From positions 145,157,245-145,221,244 of the forward strand of contig CM024760.1 in assembly GCA_014218235.1 (NCBI GenBank): DNA of 64,000 nucleotides, given 5' to 3'. Each line of letters starts with the position of its first letter. Within the stretch, counting starts at the first letter, position 1. The translations under genes and the position numbers were made by a program. Shown here one piece after another: positions 34,060 through 43,873 of this stretch. This DNA comes from Colocasia esculenta (lineage: Eukaryota > Streptophyta > Magnoliopsida > Alismatales > Araceae). The notes beneath the pieces are model-generated. The model was not told the origin of the DNA, made no database searches, and saw nothing but the letters and a program-made list of their open reading frames with translations.

Positions 34060-34353
34060 ATGGATTCTCTTGCCGGAGGTGCTGGAGATTTTGGTTCTTC
34101 TCGGAATTCTGTCCGTCGGAAGAGTGATTTTACTAAGCTTCGGAGTTCTTCCTCGAGCTTGTTCTTGTACTTGTTCTTTATACTTGGTCTTATAGACCTT
34201 GTGTTGCCGGATTTTTTCCGTATTTACACTTTGAACGGAGAATGTTCTCCCTTGGACTTCAATTTAAGTGGAAGACTTGGCACCATTTTAAGGGCCAGAA
34301 TTCTCTTGTTGAACTTGGAGAAGAATCCCCGAATAGTCTTGTCATTTAAGTAA
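34060..34353 (+). CDS. 97-codon open frame in the D 3' LTR, unknown
   Basis: It begins with ATG 30 bp after the rightward TATA box. It reads MDSLAGGAGDFGSSRNS, a Ser-rich stretch, a hydrophobic segment (LFLYLFFILGLIDLVL) and a basic C terminus ending in VLSFK. An equally long frame with about ten amino-acid changes stands at 53900-54193 in the other LTR. It could be a small membrane protein, a leader exon of the antisense PMD gene, or chance. No family is recognised. Confidence 0.35.
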   Translation: MDSLAGGAGDFGSSRNSVRRKSDFTKLRSSSSSLFLYLFFILGLIDLVLPDFFRIYTLNGECSPLDFNLSGRLGTILRARILLLNLEKNPRIVLSFK

Positions 34354-34768
34354 CCATGGGGTCACTTTTAATCATAATTCACTTGGCCTCTTGAGTAGGC
34401 TACTTGATTAATCAGCATCCATTGGTAACCATCATCTAAACATCAAAGTCCAACAACCCTTTTTACATGGGTTATATGAGCAGTTAACCGCCAAGATAGG
34501 TTTCAGCTAATCAGCTCATTGGACCATTATATAATGGACTGTCAAGGTTTCTCCTGGCAGACATCCATCATAAATTTACCCTTCAACAAATGCCCCCCAC
34601 AGGACACGTGTCGGAATCAACAAGTGACGACACGCGGCCCGTGTAGATCCTTGTTTTGCATTCCAGAGCATCTTTGGTTATTGCTTTGACCCTGGATTTC
34701 TACTTAGCTGAGCTTGGTGCCCTTTTTTCTTATTTTCTTTTTCTGCATGTCTTTCCCAGGCCTTCATT

Positions 34769-37430
34769 ATGCCTCACGGGAAGAACTATCTGGGTCGTGA
34801 TAACTACAGCCAGAAGACCCGTGACGGGATTGTTCCCAAGGACATTATGATGCCTGCTTTGGCGAAACCCCGTATTACGAAGACCAACTTGCCCTTACTG
34901 GACAGTGGCTATCATGTTGTGGCAATGGTTAATCCTGAAGACCTTCCGTCTATCGGCCAAGTAGATTGCTCTCGCATCAGCCGCCGGAAGGGCACTTATC
35001 ACTATGTACGAAAGAGGGGCTATCCAAGCCATTTCCCAGTCGATAAAGAGTTATTCTCCTTCATTCAACAGTTCATTCTGCCTCACATGACTGCCAGCGA
35101 TCCCTGCCTTTCTGCAGAGAGACGATATCTGGAGTCTGCTATTTTAAAGTCCCGAGATAGCCTTCTGGGTACTTGTGCTTTTTCTTATCCCAGCTTTTCT
35201 CTGGGATTTGCTGCTTTGAAGCGGCTGCCAATGGCTGAGGAGTTGGGTCCTTTTAGCCGGGACCTTGACTGCTACACTCGGTCGCGAAAGATTTCTCCTA
35301 CTATCTGGAATTTGCAGAATCGTCACAAGGCCGCGACGGAAACTGATGGTGTATATTTGATGCCCAGTGACTCTCGGTATGCTACCGGCAGTCACGATAT
35401 CCGATGTCTTCTGGATTGGATTGTTGGTTATACTGCTCCCAGTTGGTATGGCCAATGATCAGTTGTTCCTTCTCATATCTTTCGCTATGGAGCCACAGAG
35501 TGGCTGACCGGAGTCTTACATCATTATGGCGAACTTTTGAAGATGTCGGGTATTTATGGAGCTGTCGAGGCCGCATTATATGATTACCCATGCTACACAG
35601 GAATTCTCCGAGCTTTGGTGGAGAGGTTCAGCTCCCAGTGGAACACTTTCGGGACGGCTGAGGGCGAAACCTCTATTGATTTATGGAGTTTTCACCGAAT
35701 TTCAGGTTTGCCAATATTTGGGCTATTTTATGAAGAGGTCGTTCTTAATGACTTACATAGTCATTGTAGCAACGGCTCCGGGCGATATATCCTCCCATAT
35801 AGCCTTCGCTTCTTGACGAAGGTATGGCGAGACCTGGCCCGTGTTGGGAGAAAAGACGGGGCACCTTCTTCCTCCTCGACTATGAGAGTCAGTCAGAATG
35901 CCTGGCTTCGATATTTCTACAATGGGCCATTCTGTTTCTTCGACAATTTTACAATGGAGGGCCGCTGTCTGGAAGAGTATCAGCAGCTGGAGGCGAGGAA
36001 GCCTTCCCGGGGGCAATGTATCTTCGCCCCGAAGGATAAGGGATGGAATCCTCGGCGATTGCCTGATCGTACTTATTTGGCCGCTTATTTAGTTTATTGG
36101 CTATCCAGCTTTGTAATTCCTAATGGGGAAGAAGAGTGTATCCGGCCAGGGTTGATCTACCCTGCTTGTCTTCTGGCCGAGGGGCATCAGCTCGCTCTGG
36201 CTCCTGCTGCTTTAGCAAATATATTCCACGGGCTGGGATCATTAAGCTCACACCCGAGTCCTCGGGATAGGAAGGCACAATTGCCCACACATTACTTAAG
36301 TGCTTGGGCCGGTCTTTTGCTACCCGGGCTATGCCAGACTATTGATCTGCCTTGCCCATCGGCCCCATTAATTCTATTATTCAGAAATCGGCCTGCTGGA
36401 GATTCGCTGTCAGAGCTGATGGGTGCTCGCTCCAATTTATCCTTCCTTCCGAATGGTGAGCAAGGGCTGCTTCAATTTAGCAATGCATCCCGAGGTATCA
36501 GGCCTTGTTGTACCCAAACTTCAACCGGGATAGAATATCATTTGCCAAATAATGATGATTCTAGCCAGTCCATATACCAAGACTGGTTATGCTGCATCCG
36601 ACCTGGAGTGCTGGTATATCGTGCAGGATCCACTCTTATCACAGAGCCTTATTATCCTTCGCGATTTGCCAAAAACTTCGGATATGATCAGTCTATTCCA
36701 CCACATGCGGAATTTCCGTTATTGCTTCGACTATATCGCGGTCGTGGTATTCATATGTCCGCGGCGAGTTGGTGGAATTATTTCTGCCGTCTTGAGACGA
36801 GTTCTGCATATGCCCTCCCTGCCCTCGGAGCAGTGGGGCGTATGGATATATTTTATGCTCGGTGGTGGTTCGATCGGAGCAGCATTTTCCGGCTTGCCCC
36901 TCGCGAACTAAGGAAGAGGGAAGATTCTCGCCTTGCGAAGAAGAGCCTTCCCCTGATTTACATTGACGAGGAATATCTTGACCAGCATTTCTCCAGCATA
37001 GCATCCTCGTATAAGAAGAGTTATGGCCCCAAAGTGTCAACCAAAGTCAACACTGAGCCCGATAAGCATTATTATCAGGGGGAAATATCACTTCTGGCGC
37101 CTGTGGAGCTTTTATGGACAAAAGACTCAGCTACCAACAATGATCTTTCGGAATATTGTTGGTGGAACCATCCATTATCTGATTGCGACTATTCTCCTGC
37201 AGTTCCTTTGTCGACGAAACTGCCTCCGGAGAGTATCGGGCATCCTGGATGGGCACGATGGGAAAGGCACCTTATCACTGCTATTGGCAATGCTGGCCCT
37301 TTGGAATATATCCCCCGGCTTGAGAATACCGTGACACTCCAAGATGTTCGGGGTATTATGAAGAAAGTTGGTAATGCTTGTAGCACCGATCTTCCTCAGA
37401 TGGTGCCGGTGCCTCCATCAGAATTAATGG
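34769..37430 (+). CDS. Plant mobile domain (PMD) protein in element D, exon with the PMD core; one nonsense codon
   Basis: The first ATG (34769) lies 9 bases after a strong 3' splice site (TTTTTCTTATTTTC..CTTTCCCAG ending 34759), so an upstream leader exon is likely. 887 codons follow to the donor at 37431. Codon 230 is TGA (35456); the frame is otherwise open. The PMD (PF10536, also called aminotransferase-like) part has ETSIDLWSFHRISGLPIFG (about residues 300-320), a LAAYLVYWLSSFVIP block, HQLALAPAALANIFHGLG (about 475-490) and HYLSAWAGLLLPG. PMD proteins include the host factors MAIN/MAIL1, and PMDs recur in plant transposons; their biochemical role is unsettled. It lies antisense to gag-pol, 180 bp from the LTR. 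Confidence 0.8.
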
Positions 37431-37510
37431 GTATGCCATCCTTTCCTCCTCCTCTTTTTTTTCTCTCTTTTTTTTTCTTCTTTTTTAACATCTTCATCTC
37501 AACTTTCTAG

Positions 37511-37630
37511 CTGCTCCCGCTTTGAGGATTGATGGAGACAAGGACAATGAGACTCGCCCTGACGTTCCATCTTTTTCTAGCAACAGGAGGGCCGAGAAAG
37601 CCAAGGAGATTATTTATGCCTCTTTGAGTG
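37511..37630 (+). CDS. PMD protein gene, exon 2
   Basis: 120 bases between an 80-bp intron (37431-37510, GTATGC..TTTCTAG, very T-rich) and a second intron. Phase 1 in and out. It reads PALRIDGDKDNETRPDVPS then NRRAEKAKEIIYASL. It is charged and probably linker. Confidence 0.75.
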
Positions 37631-37745
37631 GTATACTCTTTGCCATTCTTCCTCTTTTTTTCTCTCATCATCACTATTCATAGTGACTTTTCTTTTCTCT
37701 TTTCTTTTTCATATATATGCTCTGCCCTTCTCCGCCTCCTTCTAG

Positions 37746-38078
37746 ACTCTCCCATCTCGGATGATGAAGCCAATGAGGCGAATACCACTCCAGTTCTTTC
37801 GGATGAATGTAATTCTTCGCCTGAAAGTCCCTCTCTCCTTCATGGAGAAGAATATGGGAGCACTTCACAAGCAGCCGCAGGCGTTCTGCCCGAAGAGGAG
37901 GATGACGAAGCTCCTTCTCATTTTGGATTTTCCGGGATGGTAGGAGTAGATGATGACAACCCGGGTTTTACATATACTGAACTGGGGGTTTCGATGGAGC
38001 AATGTTCTTCTGCCCCTATTGAAGTCTATATTCCAAGACCTGTTGAAGAAGTCGCTGCTACAGAAGTGGGTCCTTTTG
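37746..38078 (+). CDS. PMD protein gene, exon 3
   Basis: 333 bases after a 115-bp intron (37631-37745, GTATAC..CTTCTAG). Phase 1 in and out. Acidic and disordered: SPISDDEANEAN, PEEEDDEAPSHFGFSGM, EVYIPRPVEEVAATEVGPF. The next intron, 38079-38183, has GTGAGC..TTACAAG. Confidence 0.75.
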
Positions 38079-38183
38079 GTGAGCTTATTTTTCTGAGCTT
38101 ATGTAGTCTTTTCTGACTTCTCCTCTTCTTTTCCTTTCATATTATTCATGGTGACCTTTTCCTTGTTGTATTTTCTTTACAAG

Positions 38184-38525
38184 GGCAAGAAATCTGCGAG
38201 CAGCTTTTCGAATGGGGGACAATGGATTCTTATTTTGCCTCCGCGACAGATTTTTCTTTACCGCCTTGGGGGGTTGCTGTGAGCCCATTTTTGGAACTTC
38301 CATTTCATTCTGCATTTCAAGTAGGAGGTGCTGCAGGTGGCGGTGGAGGCTCCCAGCAAACAGATCACACTTCCGAACCTCCAGCCTTTCCATCTAGTGT
38401 GGAACAGTTTAATCCATATCCATCACATTTCCCCAGTTCATCTCAAGAATTTTATCCTGGGCCATCAAATTTTATTCAACCCTCGGAGCCCGAGGTTGGG
38501 AAGGGAGGCGAAAATCCCTTTCCAG
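38184..38525 (+). CDS. PMD protein gene, exon 4
   Basis: 342 bases, phase 1 in and out. It reads QEICEQLFEWGTMDSYF, then PPWGVAVSPFLELPFHSAF, a Gly run and a Pro/Ser/Phe-rich tail ending GGENPFP. The following intron, 38526-38639, is GTGAAA..GCACCAG. Confidence 0.72.
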
Positions 38526-38639
38526 GTGAAATGTGCTAGACTTCGTGCCTTGTATCTTTCATCTGGGGCTTTGCTAGCTTTTCTTCGCTAACTGTTTCCT
38601 CTTGCTGTTTATTGCTATTTTTGGCAAATGCTGCACCAG

Positions 38640-39282
38640 ATTCTGACGAAGATAGGTCTCCGCCATTAGAAATTGGCGCTTCCTCCGAACATGGTATAGG
38701 ATGGCCCACAAGGGATCAACCAGCCCCATTTTTGATGATGATGGCTGTTGGCAATTCCTCGTTGGCCGAATAGGAGAATTGGTGGACTCAGCAGACCCAT
38801 CATCTATCGAGATTATCCGGCAGGCCCTCGAGAAACATACCGAGTCTACTTTTAGCATGGGAATCCCTCAGGAGCGTTGGATGAAATTTGTCAACGACAC
38901 TTGGAATAAAGCATATTGCCGCCATGTCAATATGGCCTGGGCTCCTTATGATCGGCGGATCCATGCTTTGGAGAGTGACATGTGCTCCTTATCCAGCGAT
39001 ATTGATGAGGGTGACTTCCGGGTTGCTGAAGTGCGCAAGCATCGGAAGACACGAGAGTTGAGGATGGCTGCGAGAAGTGAGAATATTGCCCGGCTAGAAC
39101 ACGAGCTTGGTGAGGCGAGATCTTCTCAGGATCAGGATGCCAGAGATGAAGTCGAAGACTCCAAAGAGGAGGCCATCCTTGCTAAAGGCAGAGATGATTC
39201 TCGCCGGTCCAGGTCTTTTAAAGCCAAAGAAACCGAACGACTGAAGAGGAAGAAACCTTCCTGCCTTTGTTTTACAGCATAG
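38640..39282 (+). CDS. PMD protein gene, last exon; one frame change
   Basis: It enters in phase 1 (joined codon Asp) and reads SDEDRSPPLEIGASSEHG. Between about 38690 and 38740 the frame moves by one base, after which an open frame runs to the stop at 39280. It reads CWQFLVGRIGELVDSADPS, RWMKFVNDTWNKAYCRHV, then a highly charged probable coiled coil (LEHELGEARSSQDQDARDEV) and a basic end. The frame change would end translation early at a TAG near 38770. An A/T-rich 3' tail follows. Confidence 0.65.
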
Positions 39283-41184
39283 CACTTGTATATTGGGCTT
39301 GTTGCCTTGATCTGCTTTCTATCTTGTGTATGGTATCTGTCACCCTCTGTAAGTTTGTAATGTGGTGACTTGTAACCATTGCGAATGTACAAATGAAGGA
39401 CAGAGAAATCCTCCTTTTCATTTTCTTTTTCCTTTTTTTTTTTTTTTTCATTTTTCACATTACCAGCCTTAGCGCCTTTTCGGGTTTTCACCGAGACTGA
39501 CCCCTTTAGCTTTTTCCAACGTGCCCTTTCGGGTTTTCACGTTGAGGGGTTACCCATTTTTGCCTGAAGCGCCCTCTCGGGTTTTCACCTCAGCCGTATT
39601 TTTTGATCTTTTTACCCTCAAGTATACAGTGAACCGTATACTTAAGTCCATCGAGGTATCTCTATTTTTAACCTCTTTTTTTTTCTCTCTGTTTTTTTTT
39701 GACTGGTGAGTACTCGACTGGTTTGGGGTAGTTGAATGGATGAGGGTTTGATTGTGGAATGGGTGGTGATCTGGTTGTGGAATGGGTGGTGATCGGGTTG
39801 TGGAATGGGTGGTGATCTGGTTGTGGAATGGGTGTGAATGCGGTGGCTTACCTTTGTGGTATTTTTTAATTTGAGTTTAGATATGGACATGAGATTTGAG
39901 TTTACTTTAGCTTCAAGTTTAGTTTTGGGTATTGATATGAATTTTGGCATGGGGTTTAGGTTTGGAACTCGGGTTTGGGGTTAGAATTCCGCCCATCCTT
40001 GATGGCTTGGGGCGGGGCTAAGGGATTTGCACTTGAATTTGTATTGGTGTTGGGATTTGATTTGTTTTTGGATATGGATATGCTGATTTACCTCCGTAGT
40101 ATTCTGAATGAGATATGGGATTTTGATTTTGCCTTTGGATTTGGATATAGGGTTTAGGTTGATTTGGTTCTGGACTTGGTTTTGGTTTTGATTCCAATTT
40201 TGATTTTGGTTTTGGTTTTGGTTTAATTTAGCCTGCCTTGGTGGTTTGTGGCTGTGTTTGGTATTCCGGATTTGATATATTTGGGCATGGTAATTTTGGT
40301 GCATGTGGTTTTGGATCAAATTTGGGTATGATCTACCTTGATGGCTTGTTGATTATGAACCTGGGATTATGTTTAGATATGGCTTGCCTTGATGGCCTTG
40401 GGATGTGAACTTAGAATTTGAATTTGATATCACCTACCATGGTGGTTTGCTGGTGGGACTTTGGGTTTTGAGTGGGCTTTGATGTATCCCACCTTGATGA
40501 CTTACTGGTTATGGATTTGAGATTTGGATTTGGCATAGCCTACCTTTGAGGTTTGCCAGCTATGGGTTTGAAATTTGGATTTGATATAGCCTACCTTTGT
40601 GGTTTTCTGGCTAGGGTTTTGGATTGGATTTGATATAGCCTACCTTTGTGGTTTTCTGGCTATGGTTTTGGATTGGATTTGATATAGCCTACCTTTGTGG
40701 TTTGATGGCTATAAATTAGGGATTGGATTTGGACATGGCCTGCCTTGGTGGCTTTCTGGCTATGGATTTGGAATTTGGATTTGATATAGCCTACCTTTGT
40801 GGTTTGATGGCTATAGATTAGGGATATGGATTTGATATATATCCTACCTTTATGGCTTTCTGGAAGGGACATGAGATTTCCCGTTGGCTTTCGAACTTGA
40901 GTGTAGGATTTAGATTTGATTTTGATGATGAGAGAGATATGCAAGATAACCCTCTGACTTTCACTTTGTCATTTGCTTCTGAGGTTTGTACTTAAAGTGC
41001 CCCTGGCTTTACGCTCCTACAGGGGTTGAAGGACTTGAGGATTTGGCTCATATGGCAAACAAATGGAACTTTGATTCCTTTGTTCCCACATGTGAGAAGC
41101 TTCCTTTACATGTTTTTCTAATCCTTTTCGACTTCCCGTCCCTTTTGGGCAGCTAGGGTTTTGTTGGGGTGGTTGGCCAGGAAT
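39283..41184. other. Spacer between the convergent PMD and pol genes, low complexity
   Basis: No gene. It contains three CCCTTTCGGGTTTTCAC-type words (39476-39590); 3.6 copies of a 23-bp repeat, TTGTGGAATGGGTGGTGATC-type (39752-39834); a G/T-rich tract; and about seven copies of a ~60-bp unit with GATTTGATATAGCCTACCTT (40420-40870). The plus strand is strongly G+T-rich throughout. Confidence 0.7.
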
Positions 41185-43830
41185 TCACGCTCTGGAGCGT
41201 AATACAATTTCAGGTGTTTCCCGTTGAGCGGAGGAAAAGGGCACATTACCTTTGTGGTCTACCAGCCTGTATGCACCTCCTTCGTATGCCAAAGTGACGA
41301 TATATGGACCGAGCCAAATGGGTTGCAATTTGCCACTTGGCTTTCTTGCCATTACTTCTCTGCATTTGACTATGACGAGATCTCCCTGTTTGAAGGCTCT
41401 GGGTTTTACTAATTTGTCGAATGCGCGAACCATTCTGGCTTGATATGCTTGGAGAGATTTGTATGCTTGAAGACGCCTCCCTTCTAGGTTGGAGAGCTCT
41501 TCGAGTCTTCTTTCTATTTGATCTTGATCCTGACTTTGGAGTTCATTTTGAATTGCCACCCGATAGGATGTCATTTCAATTTCTATAAGAATCATTGCCT
41601 CAGCTCCATAGACTAAGGAGAAGGGCGAACATCCGGTAGGGGTTTTGTATGCAGTTCGGTAAGCCCATAAAGCTTCATGAACTTTCTCTCCCCATTCCCG
41701 TTTTCGATTGCCGACTATCTTGGCGAGCATCTTACAAAGGGTTTTATTGAAGGCTTCTGCTAACCCATTGGCTTGTGGATTGTATATTGAAGATGTCCTC
41801 CATTCAATTTGAAATTTGGCTGCTAAGGTATATATCGTCTTGTTACGGAATTGTGACCCATTATCGGATATAATCCTATGAGGGGTCCCAAATCTGTAAA
41901 TAATATTTTGCTTGACAAATTTGGCTACTGATTCACCCGTCACTTCACGTAGCGGGATGGCTTCAGCCCATCGGGAGAAATAATCCGTGGCAGCCAATAT
42001 GAACTTGTGGCCTTGAGATAAAGGTGGAAATGGTCCCACAATATCCATGCCCCATTCAGCAAAGGGCCATGTTGGCGCAGTGGGATGCAATGTGCTTAGG
42101 GATTTTCTTGGCACTGGGCCAAATGCTTGGCATTGATGACATGTACGGGCATATTGGATGCAGTCCGCGTACATGGTAGGCCAGTAGAAGCCTTTTAGCT
42201 TGATATTGATTTTCATCTTTTCTCCTGCCTGGTGTGCACCACATAGCCCGGAGTGAACTTCTTTCATGATAATTTTGGCCTCTTTGAGAGATAAGCATCT
42301 AAGGAGGACTGGCCCTTTCTTTTCATAGACCAGCCTATACAATTGACCTGCTATTAATTGATATGACGTAGCCCTTCGCAAGAGCTGAATTTTCTGAGCT
42401 CGATCAGAAGGTAGCCAACCTTTCTTGATTTTGATGATCGGGTCACGCCAATCTTCAGATTCATTTGTTGTATCTTGCTCTGTAGTGTATACTTCCTCAA
42501 TTGTAATATTAGACTCAGCGTCGAGGACACTCGGCATGAGTCTTCTGTGACAAACACTTATATCCAATTCCCCTTCAGGAGGCAATTTTATGGCAGAGGC
42601 GAGTTTCGCCAAAGCATCTGCCTGAGAATTTTCATTTCTTAGTATATGGGATATGCTAAAGGAGTTGAATTGTTCTTTGAGCTTCATGACTGTAGTATAG
42701 TATGGAAGCAGTTGTGGTTTTCGGACTTCATACTGGCCCAATATTTGTCGGATGACCAATTGTGAGTCGCCATACATTTGTATGCTTTTGATTCCCATTT
42801 CGAGAGCCAATCGAAGCCCAATGATTAGAGCTTCATATTCAGCCTCATTATTTGTCAATGGTTTCATGAGAGCACATGAGTTATATAAGATTCCTCCATG
42901 TGGAGCGACTAAGACAATCTCTGCTCCAGTAGAGGTGGTGATAGAACCATCCGTATAGCGGAGAATTCGGGAAGTCCCATCAAAATATAATTCCCAAGAG
43001 GGTGATTCAATTTTGATGACCTCTTCAGGATTCAGATCTCCCTGAGCTTGATTTTCTTTCTCTTTTGCAAAAGAGAGTGTTTCTTCTTCGGGAAGCTCTA
43101 TAGACAGAGGAGAATCTTCCGATATTGAATGTGCAGCTAGAAATTCAGCCAAAACTTGTCCTTTAATTGCCCTTTGTGGGACATATGTGATGTCAAATTC
43201 CATAAGGAGTAAGGCCCATTTCCCGAGTCTTCCTGACAATACAAGTTGCCTCAATAAATATTTAAGTGGATCATACCTGGAGATGAGTTTAACTTCATGA
43301 GCCAGCAGATAATGCCTCAATTTCTTGACGACAAATACCAATGCCAGGCAGACTTTTTCCATTGGAGCATATCGGAGTTCAGGACCAATTAACTTTCTGC
43401 TAAGATAGTACAGGGGTTGCTCCTTGCCTTCTTCATTTGTTTGTGCTAATAGAGCTCCCAAAGAAGCATCCATAGCTGCAATATAAAGTATGAGAGGCTT
43501 TCCAGCAATTGGTGCCCCCAATACTGGTGGAGTGAGGAGATATTCCTTTATTTGCTCGAAGGCGTTTTGACATTCTTGATCCCAGATGAAGGGAGTATCT
43601 TTCTTCATCAACTTGCCGAAGGGCATGCATCTTCCTGAGAGATTGGATATGAATCGCCTGATGTAGGCTAATCTCCCTTGAAAGGATCTGAACTCTGTCA
43701 GATTTTGAGGCAGTGGCAATTGCTGGATCGCTTTGATTTTATCGGGGTCTATTTCTATTCCCCGATATTTGACGATGAAGCCCAGAAATTTGCCGCTTGA
43801 AACCCCGAATGCACACTTCATGGGGTTCAT
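41185..43830 (-). CDS. Element D pol, C-terminal part: RT end, RNase H, second RNase H, integrase
   Basis: 881 codons, open. In order: RT palm/thumb end (MKCAFGVSSGKFLGFIV; FQGRLAYIRRFISNLSG), first RNase H (LYIAAMDASLGALLAQ; YYLSRKLIGPELRYAPMEK), second archaeal-type RNase H with its acidic set (WELYFDGTSR; NNEAEYEAL; MYGDSQLV; NSQADALAKLA), then integrase: H/H and C/C of the zinc part (HSGLCGAHQAGE; CHQCQ), DDE at GMDIVGPFPP, IISDNGSQF and NGLAEAFNKTL. A GDLVIVKCREV / LGPYIV tail ends it without a chromodomain. Catalytic residues appear intact. The start ATG (43830) is internal: the upstream RT half lies across a frame change, so this is not a natural start. Confidence 0.92.
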   Translation of the reverse strand: MNPMKCAFGVSSGKFLGFIVKYRGIEIDPDKIKAIQQLPLPQNLTEFRSFQGRLAYIRRFISNLSGRCMPFGKLMKKDTPFIWDQECQNAFEQIKEYLLTPPVLGAPIAGKPLILYIAAMDASLGALLAQTNEEGKEQPLYYLSRKLIGPELRYAPMEKVCLALVFVVKKLRHYLLAHEVKLISRYDPLKYLLRQLVLSGRLGKWALLLMEFDITYVPQRAIKGQVLAEFLAAHSISEDSPLSIELPEEETLSFAKEKENQAQGDLNPEEVIKIESPSWELYFDGTSRILRYTDGSITTSTGAEIVLVAPHGGILYNSCALMKPLTNNEAEYEALIIGLRLALEMGIKSIQMYGDSQLVIRQILGQYEVRKPQLLPYYTTVMKLKEQFNSFSISHILRNENSQADALAKLASAIKLPPEGELDISVCHRRLMPSVLDAESNITIEEVYTTEQDTTNESEDWRDPIIKIKKGWLPSDRAQKIQLLRRATSYQLIAGQLYRLVYEKKGPVLLRCLSLKEAKIIMKEVHSGLCGAHQAGEKMKINIKLKGFYWPTMYADCIQYARTCHQCQAFGPVPRKSLSTLHPTAPTWPFAEWGMDIVGPFPPLSQGHKFILAATDYFSRWAEAIPLREVTGESVAKFVKQNIIYRFGTPHRIISDNGSQFRNKTIYTLAAKFQIEWRTSSIYNPQANGLAEAFNKTLCKMLAKIVGNRKREWGEKVHEALWAYRTAYKTPTGCSPFSLVYGAEAMILIEIEMTSYRVAIQNELQSQDQDQIERRLEELSNLEGRRLQAYKSLQAYQARMVRAFDKLVKPRAFKQGDLVIVKCREVMARKPSGKLQPIWLGPYIVTLAYEGGAYRLVDHKGNVPFSSAQRETPEIVLRSRA

Positions 43831-43873
43831 TTTCAGTTTGAATTAACGAAGTCTTTCAAAAACACGGCGAAGA

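Larger units (their letters stand above)
30648..34588 (-). repeat. 3' LTR of element D (3.94 kb)
   Basis: In plus coordinates it starts TGTGGACACGGG and ends CCCTTCAACA. It is about 660 bp longer than the other LTR, mainly through the extra stretch around 31310-32030. It carries the GGGGCGTGCCAG block, an 84-bp minisatellite, palindromes, two opposed TATA boxes and a 97-codon frame, each also present in the other LTR. Confidence 0.9.

Noticed and set aside
39642..40319. Asn/Gln- and Thr/Ser-rich minus-strand frames (102 and 112 codons) in the D spacer
   Set aside because: They are products of G/T-rich simple repeats on the plus strand; there is no conserved motif and no homologous part in G within the window.
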